Made by a program: the position numbers and the translations under genes
Part shown: piece by piece, positions 1-5,077 of the stretch
Position numbering within the stretch: position 1 is the stretch's first letter
Layout: every line of letters starts with the position of its first letter
Notes under the pieces: model-generated
Databases searched by the model: none
The model's input: the letters and a program-made list of their open reading frames with translations, nothing else
What the model was told of the DNA's origin: nothing
Origin: an archaeon
Lineage (GTDB): Archaea > Asgardarchaeota > Hermodarchaeia > Hermodarchaeales > Hermodarchaeaceae
Direction of reading: 5' to 3'
Assembly: GCA_016550415.1 (NCBI GenBank)
Contig: JABXGU010000779.1
Span: 1 to 5,963, forward strand
Length of the DNA: 5,963 nucleotides

Positions 1-443
1 AATGCTCAGCAAAGATAAATCCTGAAGAAATCCAGTCTGACACACCAATAATTTGCGAATACTGTGGATCAATAGTTGTTCTGCCACACCAAATGAGACC
101 ACATTCCGCTCCCGGATATCCTCCACGGAGTCGCCCCGCTGGACGAGCTTTTGGTCCACGCGTCAGACTAATGGCGCAACGCCCAGTGCATGCTCCTCTC
201 CTTCACGCTGTAAACCTACTTGCAAATAAAGGCGCGATCGATCGAAATACTCTGAGAAATTATACCAAGCAAAACTTAAACCGAAAAATGCGACCACCCG
301 AAGCACTACGCGCAGCCCTCAGACAAATGCGAGACGAAGGAAAAATAAAACAAGACAAAATAATGCAAGCAGTAGACAAGCTCATCGCAGAACAAAAGCT
401 CGGACCACACGCACGCCAAGCTGTCGAACGGCTTTTTGCATAG
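1..443 (+). CDS. Small basic zinc-ribbon protein, C-terminal part (5' end outside window)
   Basis: The reading frame is open from the left edge (first full codon at 3-5, a Cys) to a TAG at 441-443, giving 146 visible residues, so the gene starts outside the window. An ATG at 93 would give a shorter protein but would cut off the metal-binding part. Seen in the sequence: Cys1, then the knuckle C18-E-Y-C21-G, a usual second half of a four-Cys zinc ribbon; Cys1 is probably the second Cys of the first CxxC pair. Next comes a Pro/Arg/Gly-rich, probably disordered linker (about residues 31-55), then a mainly helical, Lys/Arg-rich C-terminal half (about 60-146) with the amphipathic segment ALRAALRQMRDEGKIKQDK. 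The basic charge plus zinc ribbon suggests nucleic acid or ribosome binding, but this is inference and I do not recognise the family. A T-run lies 29 nt after the stop. Confidence 0.7.
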   Translation, partial: CSAKINPEEIQSDTPIICEYCGSIVVLPHQMRPHSAPGYPPRSRPAGRAFGPRVRLMAQRPVHAPLLHAVNLLANKGAIDRNTLRNYTKQNLNRKMRPPEALRAALRQMRDEGKIKQDKIMQAVDKLIAEQKLGPHARQAVERLFA

Positions 444-471
444 TCAATTAGCCTTCCCTCTTTCAGAATTA

Positions 472-477
472 TTTTTT
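472..477 (+). terminator. Oligo-T transcription stop after the zinc-ribbon gene
   Basis: A run of six T follows the TAG at 443 by 29 nt and lies just after a pyrimidine-rich stretch (451-463). Archaeal RNA polymerase commonly stops at such T-runs without needing a hairpin. No strong hairpin is seen directly before it. The call rests on position and composition only. Confidence 0.4.
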
Positions 478-488
478 GACAGGAATAG

Positions 489-635
489 TCTAGAAAAGAG
501 TGAAGGGGTCCGGGGCCGTAATGGCGGATTAGGCACCTCCTAAAAGAAGGACACAATTGGAGGGGAGAGGGAATGGTTTTCTAGGGGGGAGGGAAGTGCC
601 ATGATCTGTCACCACCCCCGGTGACCCCGCATCAT
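489..635. ncRNA. G-rich, fold-prone intergenic block; possible structured RNA, strand unsure
   Basis: This block lies between two convergent genes, has no credible ORF and is far more GC-rich than its surroundings. Complementary segments seen: CTAGAAAA (490-497) with TTTTCTAG (577-584), 8 bp; TCCG (509-512) with CGGA (525-528); CCTCC (536-540) with GGAGG (559-563); GTCACC (608-613) with GGTGAC (620-625), flanked by ATGAT (601-605) with ATCAT (631-635). The first three can form together as a closing helix with two inner hairpins. GGCAC (532-536) can instead pair with GTGCC (596-600). A TATA-like box on the minus strand at 649-657 would start a minus-strand RNA near 625-630; no comparable plus-strand promoter is clear. 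It does not carry the tRNA, SRP RNA or RNase P RNA signatures I know. It could also be a degenerate remnant or a terminator region. Confidence 0.3.
601..635. repeat. Interrupted inverted repeat (stem-loop)
   Basis: Two nested complementary pairs make a single hairpin: ATGAT/ATCAT outside (601-605, 631-635) and GTCACC/GGTGAC inside (608-613, 620-625) around a six-base loop ACCCCC. The internal loop is lopsided (2 nt against 5 nt). On the plus strand it is followed by a T-run at 646-650. It may be a terminator hairpin, part of a larger RNA fold or a protein-binding palindrome; the sequence alone does not decide. Confidence 0.5.
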
Positions 636-648
636 AATACATCACTTT

Positions 649-657
649 TTATTTAAA
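649..657 (-). promoter_or_regulatory. TATA-like box pointing into the G-rich intergenic block
   Basis: Read on the minus strand, the stretch ggttttaaataaaaag contains an archaeal TATA-like core (TTTAAATA) with a purine-rich stretch (GGAAAGG) just upstream, where a BRE would sit. The predicted start is about 25 nt further, near 625-630. It lies downstream of the acyl-CoA synthetase stop, so it cannot serve that gene. AT-rich intergenic sequence can give such a match by chance. Confidence 0.3.
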
Positions 658-697
658 ACCTTTCCTTTTCTCCATTGACAGTTTATCAAATTTGAGG

Positions 698-702
698 AAA
701 AA
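698..702 (-). terminator. Oligo-T stop after the acyl-CoA synthetase gene
   Basis: On the minus strand a run of five T lies 23 nt after the TGA (726-728), in an AT-rich stretch (688-710). This fits archaeal T-run termination. The run is short and there is no supporting hairpin. Confidence 0.3.
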
Positions 703-725
703 TTTATCTTTTCAATGCGATTCTT

Positions 726-2183
726 TCATTCCAGTATTAGTGCTGGCGGTGGTGAGAGGTTTGGATGGCGTTGGTAGTAGTCGTAGATAGCTTTCAGTAT
801 ATTGGCTGCTTCAGCAATGTTAGAGAAGACGGGTCGGTTGCTCTTACGAAATTGGTTTCTGGCTGCAAGATTTTCAAGTGGATATCCGATGGCGGGAACA
901 GCGACGAGGAAGGGTTTGTGCAAGGTTTTAATGCAATAGGTTCCTGCTTCAATCATCATATTCCAATATGTTGTTGCCATATCCTTCATGTCCATGTGAT
1001 TTGCCATGAAGTTAACGTAATGGGGGGCTGCTTCAATTATGATTGCATCAATATTCTCGTCTTCAGCAACATTCCGGATAGTTTGAACTGTAATATCCGG
1101 GTAAAAGTAACTAGAAGCCAAATCGACTGGATTCTTGATATTCGTGCCCACAGCATCGACGATTTTCGCAAGTGCTTCGATAGTCTTTGAGGTTAGCCGA
1201 GGGATTTCGAAGCCATACTGTGCTAGGGAGTCAGTTCCAGCAACGCCTGCTCCTCCACTGATGGCGATTAGGGCAACTCGTTTGCCTTGTGGCGGGGGGC
1301 ATCTGAGGAAGGTAACTACTGTGTTAATTAGATGTTCAAAGCTGTCGACAGTAAGGGCCCCAGTCTGTCGAAGAAGTCCATCCCAAATTTCTGTTGTTCC
1401 TGTAAGGGCTGCACTATGGCTTGATACTGCTCTGGCCCCAGCCTTAGTGATTCCAGCCTTCCAGACGACAATGGGTTTTTCGGGTGAACAAGCTGCAAGG
1501 GCTGCACGGAGCCGATGACCATCCTTTACACCTTCTATATACATCCCAATAACTTGTGTTGCGGAATCCCCATGCAAATATTCTACAAGTTCACCACTAC
1601 TGATGTCACATTCATTTCCATAACTGAAAGCTTTACTACAGCCCAAGCCAGTTTCAACAAGTGCAAGGTAGCTGTCAATTGCCTTGCCACCAGATTGAGA
1701 AATGAAACCAACAGGTCCTGGCTTAGGCTTAAGATCTGGACGAAAAGAAAAATGGGTCTCTGGGCATAAGAGTCCCATACAATTAGGTCCGAAGGCGCGA
1801 ATAGGATTTGCATGGATTTTCTTTGTGATTTCAGCTTCTAGACGGTGCCCCTCCTCTGTTCCAAGTTCTGAGAAACCACTTGTGAAAATTGTTACACACT
1901 TCACTCTCTTGGAAATACACTCATCAAGTACACTTGATACGATTCGAGCAGGCACACGCAAAACAGCATAATCTATGGGCTCAGGTACTTCACTCAAGGA
2001 TTTGTAGCATTTCAGACCCAGTGCTTCATCCAACTTTGGATTAACTGGATAGAGTTTGCCAGAAAAGCCAAAGTTCAAGAAAGATTTCAACCAATAAAAG
2101 TTAGTATTAGGAGTAGTACCTACGAGGGCTACAGAACGGGAGTGAATGAATTCTTCGAATTGCTTGAAAGTCTTATCATCCAT
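726..2183 (-). CDS. Acyl-CoA synthetase (ADP-forming), alpha subunit
   Basis: Family role: cytosolic conversion of acyl-CoA + ADP + Pi to free acid + CoA + ATP, the energy-saving last step in archaeal fermentation of peptides and sugars; the substrate range cannot be read from the sequence. In the 485-residue form: a CoA-binding Rossmann domain (about 10-145, with SRSVALVG near the start and FGPNCMG at 131-137), a CoA-ligase flavodoxin-like domain (about 155-295, ISQSGG at 161-166, YGNECDIS at 188-195), and a second ligase domain (about 300-475, SGGAGVAGTD at 309-318, NPVDL at 351-355). His256 in SSHSAALTG matches the phosphorylated His of Pyrococcus alpha subunits. The length fits a lone alpha subunit; fused enzymes are near 700 residues, and the ATP-grasp beta part is absent here. 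Start: ATG at 2181-2183 is preferred, being preceded by GGGA at a workable distance and giving the usual N-terminus; GTG at 2196-2198 (five more residues) is possible. Confidence 0.92.
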   Translation of the reverse strand: MDDKTFKQFEEFIHSRSVALVGTTPNTNFYWLKSFLNFGFSGKLYPVNPKLDEALGLKCYKSLSEVPEPIDYAVLRVPARIVSSVLDECISKRVKCVTIFTSGFSELGTEEGHRLEAEITKKIHANPIRAFGPNCMGLLCPETHFSFRPDLKPKPGPVGFISQSGGKAIDSYLALVETGLGCSKAFSYGNECDISSGELVEYLHGDSATQVIGMYIEGVKDGHRLRAALAACSPEKPIVVWKAGITKAGARAVSSHSAALTGTTEIWDGLLRQTGALTVDSFEHLINTVVTFLRCPPPQGKRVALIAISGGAGVAGTDSLAQYGFEIPRLTSKTIEALAKIVDAVGTNIKNPVDLASSYFYPDITVQTIRNVAEDENIDAIIIEAAPHYVNFMANHMDMKDMATTYWNMMIEAGTYCIKTLHKPFLVAVPAIGYPLENLAARNQFRKSNRPVFSNIAEAANILKAIYDYYQRHPNLSPPPALILE

Positions 2184-2235
2184 GAAATATCCCGTCACAA
2201 ACCTTAGAGTCGAATATGCGGTATGCTGCCTGTTC

Positions 2236-2245
2236 TAATATATAG
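2236..2245 (-). promoter_or_regulatory. TATA box of the acyl-CoA synthetase gene
   Basis: The minus strand reads CTATATATTA, a good archaeal TATA box, with an A-rich stretch just upstream as a possible BRE. Transcription would begin near 2212-2216, leaving a leader of about 15 nt to the GTG or about 30 nt to the ATG. It lies in the 100-nt gap after queT, so the synthetase gene can be transcribed alone. Confidence 0.6.
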
Positions 2246-2283
2246 TCGTTTAGCCCTTTCGAGATAAGTAATTGGAGAGTAGT

Positions 2284-2793
2284 TCAATCCACACGTTTCT
2301 CTAGGAACATTGGAAAGGATTTCTGAATGGCAAGCATGATGACAATGCCAACTGCTGTTACGATCGCTGTAGAGGTCATTATTGATGCGACTCCGACCCA
2401 GTATGGTTCAGCGTAGAATGCAGTCAAGTAGGAAGGGATGCCCAGTCCAATGATGAGGGTAGGGTAAAGCCAAGCAAGAATCCAATGCGGACAAGTCTTA
2501 CGATTAGAGACCAGTAGACCGGCTATCAAATTGAGGAAACTTCCAATGATGATGTCTACTGCTCCAAATCCACCAAACATGTTTGCTACAATACATCCAA
2601 AGAACAGTCCAAATGCCATTGGCCAGCCCAACACATATGGCATGGGTAATAGCGCATCTGCAATACGTAGCTGTACTAATCCATAGCTTATTGGCAACAA
2701 AACAATAGTCAAGGCGGCATACAATGCAGCCATTATTGCCATCAAAGCAATATTCTGAGTTCTGTTAAAATTTGTACGATTAAATTGTTCCAT
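2284..2793 (-). CDS. queT: QueT-family transporter, ECF substrate-binding component for queuosine/archaeosine precursor
   Basis: A 169-residue, very hydrophobic membrane protein with about five to six membrane segments (roughly 15-36, 44-56, 57-75, 78-96, 103-125, 131-156), a short polar N-terminus and a positively charged C-terminus. The family signature is clear: AALYAALT (22-29), YGLVQLRIADAL (37-48), then GLFFGCIVANMFGG (62-75) and D80 before a glycine-rich helix. QueT proteins are S components of ECF transporters, taking up preQ1-type 7-deazaguanines in bacteria; in an archaeon the cargo would more likely feed archaeosine (preQ0 or related bases), which is inference. The energising EcfA/EcfT proteins are not in the window and are probably shared. 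The start ATG (2791-2793) is fixed by GAGGTGA about 7 nt upstream. The leader can hide that site in a pseudoknot, suggesting control of translation by ligand. Confidence 0.88.
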   Translation of the reverse strand: MEQFNRTNFNRTQNIALMAIMAALYAALTIVLLPISYGLVQLRIADALLPMPYVLGWPMAFGLFFGCIVANMFGGFGAVDIIIGSFLNLIAGLLVSNRKTCPHWILAWLYPTLIIGLGIPSYLTAFYAEPYWVGVASIMTSTAIVTAVGIVIMLAIQKSFPMFLEKRVD

Positions 2794-2796
2794 TTT

Positions 2797-2865
2797 TCAT
2801 TCACCTCGCAGCCCGGGGTTTTTATTGACGAGCGGATCGCGGTGCGAGGAGTCCCACCCGCTCAT
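2797..2865 (-). CDS. Possible 22-codon leader ORF in frame with queT
   Basis: An ATG at 2863-2865 opens a 22-codon frame (beginning MSGWDSSH, ending LRGE) that stops with TGA at 2797-2799, one codon before the queT ATG and in the same frame. If transcription starts at about 2865-2868, as the TATA-like box at 2890-2896 would predict, the ORF would be leaderless, a common archaeal arrangement. Ribosomes translating it would melt the hairpin described for this stretch. It has no recognised homology and no ribosome site of its own. The coding potential may be a chance by-product of the RNA fold. Confidence 0.2.
   Translation of the reverse strand: MSGWDSSHRDPLVNKNPGLRGE
2801..2807 (-). promoter_or_regulatory. 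Ribosome binding site of queT (GAGGTGA)
   Basis: GAGGTGA on the minus strand is complementary over seven bases to the archaeal 16S tail UCACCUC and lies 7 nt before the ATG. Its first four bases (GAGG) belong to the segment UGCGAGG that can pair with the loop of the upstream hairpin, so its access can be controlled by the fold. Confidence 0.75.
2801..2865 (-). promoter_or_regulatory. Candidate riboswitch: H-type pseudoknot masking the queT ribosome binding site
   Basis: Read on the minus strand, AUGAGCGGGU (2865-2856) pairs with AUCCGCUCGU (2837-2828) in a 10-bp stem with two G-U pairs and an 18-nt loop. The loop holds CCUCGCA (2849-2843), an exact complement of UGCGAGG (2810-2804), which overlaps the Shine-Dalgarno. 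The linker between stem and tail (2827-2811, CAAUAAAAACCCCGGGC) begins A-rich. Loop-tail pairing gives the pseudoknot layout of preQ1-I and preQ1-II riboswitches; preQ1-II is known upstream of this same transporter family in lactic acid bacteria. A competing hairpin GCGGGUG (2861-2855) with CACCGC (2844-2839) would break both helices and free the ribosome site, as expected of a switch. The sequence does not match the preQ1 consensus motifs I remember. A leader peptide is the main alternative. Confidence 0.5.
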
Positions 2866-2889
2866 AAAATTCTGCCATAACTCAGTCAC

Positions 2890-2896
2890 TTAAAAC
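2890..2896 (-). promoter_or_regulatory. TATA-like box for queT
   Basis: The minus strand reads AGTTTTAAGT, a moderate TATA-like match. Counting 25-28 nt gives a start near 2865-2868, exactly at the 5' edge of the predicted pseudoknot stem, so the whole leader would be the folded element. A second candidate, CTTTTATGAG (minus strand of about 2921-2930), would give a leader some 30 nt longer. Confidence 0.4.
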
Positions 2897-2974
2897 TCTT
2901 CTCTTAGACCAACCTTAACTCATAAAAGAAGTAATCTTTGGGTAAGTTGGCTGCAATTATTACTTACTGAAATT

Positions 2975-2984
2975 ATTTATTATA
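2975..2984 (+). promoter_or_regulatory. TATA-like box for the PEP carboxykinase gene
   Basis: The plus strand ATTTATTATA in an AT-rich stretch is a fair TATA match; transcription would start near 3006-3010, leaving a 40-nt leader. A second AT-rich element, AATAAAAAC (3020-3028), lies about 25 nt before the TTG start and would give a nearly leaderless transcript. Which one is used cannot be decided from sequence. Confidence 0.4.
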
Positions 2985-3048
2985 TTGGTATCAATCTGAG
3001 AATCTACAAATGTATGTGCAATAAAAACTTGAATGAGTGGATTAGCAG

Positions 3049-4971
3049 TTGTCCGTTCACATAGAAGATGACCTATATTTTGTTGAGAAAAATGTCATTC
3101 GCAATCCGGATGATGCATGGTTCAATGAGTATCTTAAGCCATATTACATCAAAACCGCAGATGTGCAATACCTCTTTGGGAATATCCAGCCAGGTAGAAG
3201 ACCTGATCGGGCATTCTATATTATCCCTGAGGGGTATAAGCTGGGCAAAGGTCAGCGAAGCTTTGACCGCAAAATTGGTTTGAAATTATATGATGTTGTA
3301 CTCCGCTATCTAAAGACTTGCCGTGTAATTGTCCAGGATGGTATTCAGGGTGAAGCTGGTTACAAGACTGGATTACGGGTTGTAATCAGTGTTGAAAATC
3401 CTCACACTGCTTACATTGCTTGGTTTGGTCGCCTCATGATATATGATTCAGAACCGGGTACGGATGTCCAATGCTGGAACTATGTTGTTCAGGAACGGTT
3501 ACCCGATGAGGTAATAACGGAAATTCGCACCTTCTGGCCTGATTTTGACCCCGATGAACCATTAACCCTCTATGACCTTACCAGAATGGACCAAGACCAT
3601 CGACGTGTGATGAGTCTTCGCGTTGATTATTTTGGTGGTGCTTACAAGAAGCCCAATCTAACTTTGGTTTGGAACCGAGGTGAAGCCGATGGTCTAATCT
3701 CGTATCATGCTGGTTGCACAAAGAATCGTATCCTCAAAGGATTATCTGGCACTGGCAAAACCACTCTCACCGTTGGACCATTTCTAGAACAGGATGATGC
3801 TTGCTTGGGGCTTCCTGAATATGGTCCTGATGGACAAATCAAGCGTGTTCAATTAATTGGATTGGAGGCCGCTTCCTACGCTAAGAGTGAGGGCTTGACC
3901 TCTGAGAGTCCAGAATGGTCTGGTCTGATGAAGTCTCGTGAGACAACTTCTGATGGTAAACATCCTATTGTCCTTGCCCAGAACATCGACTGTGATGGTA
4001 TCGAATATAGAATGGAGACAATTGCTGGTTACCCTGTTAGAGTTCCTCGACCCATTTCAGGAGAAACCGTGGGTTCCCTTCAATGCACTCGATATGAAAA
4101 ATCTGGAACAACAAATGGTCGTTTTGTATTCCGATTCTACGACCTGAATCCAAATTGGAAACCCGGCTCTGAGAAATGGCTACGCACAGTCATGCTCTCC
4201 TTCAGGCGTTTCGACATTTTTCCTGTATGTGTCCGAATAGTTGATCCCACAATGGCTGTGGCTCTAGACTCTGCCTGTGAATCTGTAATCACTTCTGCAA
4301 TTGGTGGCAAAATTCCAGGAACCCGTGTCAGATCCTACGCCGCAACAGACTTCATGGCTCGTGAACAAGCACACCAGGCACTAATGAAACTAAGAATGTA
4401 CTCCGAAATGAATCTAGGACTAGATGGCAATCTTGTGTTCGCCATTGTAAACTCCGGTTATGTGGGCGAATATGATATCACAGGCAAACAACGACCATTG
4501 CTGGATAAATCAGATCATCCAATGGCTAAAATTGACGAAGCGACCAAAAAGCCCTACTTGAACGGACAAGGAAAACCAGTATATCTGGGACTTGGTGAAA
4601 AAATAAAAGTCTCAGATACAAAACTCCTAGTAGACCTCATAGAGAATCGAAGAATAAAGAAATGGATTCCACACCCAGTATTCGGAAATTCCTACCTTAT
4701 CCCAGATCCAAAAGAACTCGAAGAAGCTCATAGTCTTCCTAACTTTCGGAAACGGTTCAATCCCCTTAGATTCTATACTGCCAAAGAATATCTTAGTTTC
4801 TGTAAACGAGACATCGAAGAACGTACAGCTTACCTAAAGGATCTTTTCAATGGTCAGGAAGGCGTTGACCAATTGCAGGATGTAATCCAGGTTTGGGCAA
4901 ATTGCACCCTCCCATCAGCAGAAAAAATACAGAAATTCTTTGAACAACATTATGGGAAAACCACTAGCTAA
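3049..4971 (+). CDS. pckA: Phosphoenolpyruvate carboxykinase, ATP type, divergent long form
   Basis: Catalyses oxaloacetate + ATP to phosphoenolpyruvate + CO2 + ADP in the cytosol, the entry to gluconeogenesis or, in reverse, an anaplerotic step. Compared with the E. coli enzyme from memory: GRRPDRAFYI (49-58) stands where GRSPKDKY holds the substrate arginine; YFGGAYKK (194-201) matches the YGGEMKK region with the metal-binding Lys; His220 in SYHAGC matches the metal His; GLSGTGKTTL (231-240) is the ATP-type P-loop; D249-D250 stand for the kinase-2 Asp pair, two residues nearer the P-loop than usual; Arg396 in FPVCVRI fits the PPVSR arginine; VNSGYVG (467-473) and VSDTK (521-525) match the nucleotide-binding C-terminal lobe. 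At 640 residues it is about 100 longer than bacterial PckA, with extra segments near 283-385 and 474-515. TTG at 3049 is the first possible start: in-frame stops lie at 3043 and 3034, and no ATG follows until residue 130. Confidence 0.88.
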   Translation: MSVHIEDDLYFVEKNVIRNPDDAWFNEYLKPYYIKTADVQYLFGNIQPGRRPDRAFYIIPEGYKLGKGQRSFDRKIGLKLYDVVLRYLKTCRVIVQDGIQGEAGYKTGLRVVISVENPHTAYIAWFGRLMIYDSEPGTDVQCWNYVVQERLPDEVITEIRTFWPDFDPDEPLTLYDLTRMDQDHRRVMSLRVDYFGGAYKKPNLTLVWNRGEADGLISYHAGCTKNRILKGLSGTGKTTLTVGPFLEQDDACLGLPEYGPDGQIKRVQLIGLEAASYAKSEGLTSESPEWSGLMKSRETTSDGKHPIVLAQNIDCDGIEYRMETIAGYPVRVPRPISGETVGSLQCTRYEKSGTTNGRFVFRFYDLNPNWKPGSEKWLRTVMLSFRRFDIFPVCVRIVDPTMAVALDSACESVITSAIGGKIPGTRVRSYAATDFMAREQAHQALMKLRMYSEMNLGLDGNLVFAIVNSGYVGEYDITGKQRPLLDKSDHPMAKIDEATKKPYLNGQGKPVYLGLGEKIKVSDTKLLVDLIENRRIKKWIPHPVFGNSYLIPDPKELEEAHSLPNFRKRFNPLRFYTAKEYLSFCKRDIEERTAYLKDLFNGQEGVDQLQDVIQVWANCTLPSAEKIQKFFEQHYGKTTS

Positions 4972-5018
4972 ATTTCTGCCAGCCTCATAAGAAGTAGAAA
5001 AATCATCAACCTATCTAG

Positions 5019-5026
5019 CTTATAGG
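5019..5026 (+). promoter_or_regulatory. Weak TATA-like box before the hydrolase gene
   Basis: CTTATAGG lies about 55 nt before the ATG at 5078; a start near 5046-5050 would leave a leader of about 30 nt holding the ribosome site. The match is poor, and no clear T-run separates PEP carboxykinase from the hydrolase, so read-through from upstream is equally possible. Confidence 0.25.
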
Positions 5027-5066
5027 AAAAGTCAAAGTAAAGCCTGATACGATTGATTTTACTAAT

Positions 5067-5072
5067 AGGTGA
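5067..5072 (+). promoter_or_regulatory. Ribosome binding site of the hydrolase gene (AGGTGA)
   Basis: AGGTGA matches the archaeal 16S tail and ends 5 nt before the ATG at 5078. It overlaps the GTG at 5069-5071, which therefore is probably part of the ribosome site and not the start codon. Confidence 0.7.
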
Positions 5073-5077
5073 ATATA

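Noticed and set aside
533..541. AGGAGGTG on the minus strand, a perfect-looking ribosome binding site
   Set aside because: No start codon with a credible ORF follows at a working distance; the embedded GTG opens only a short frame with no recognisable features. It is more simply the complement of the CACCTCCT stretch in the fold-prone block.
260..556. Minus-strand ORF of 98 codons across the end of the zinc-ribbon gene and into the spacer
   Set aside because: It lies antisense to the real coding frame, needs a TTG start, and its Cys/Arg/Ser-rich composition is that of a shadow frame.
765..1971. Several ORFs of 84-141 codons antisense to the acyl-CoA synthetase gene
   Set aside because: All lie opposite a clearly conserved coding frame, lack ribosome sites and have Cys/His/Ser-rich composition typical of shadow frames.
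2811..2817. CCCGGGC next to the queT ribosome site as a separate hairpin
   Set aside because: CCCGGG is a perfect palindrome with no room for a loop, so it cannot form a hairpin alone; it is treated as part of the linker.
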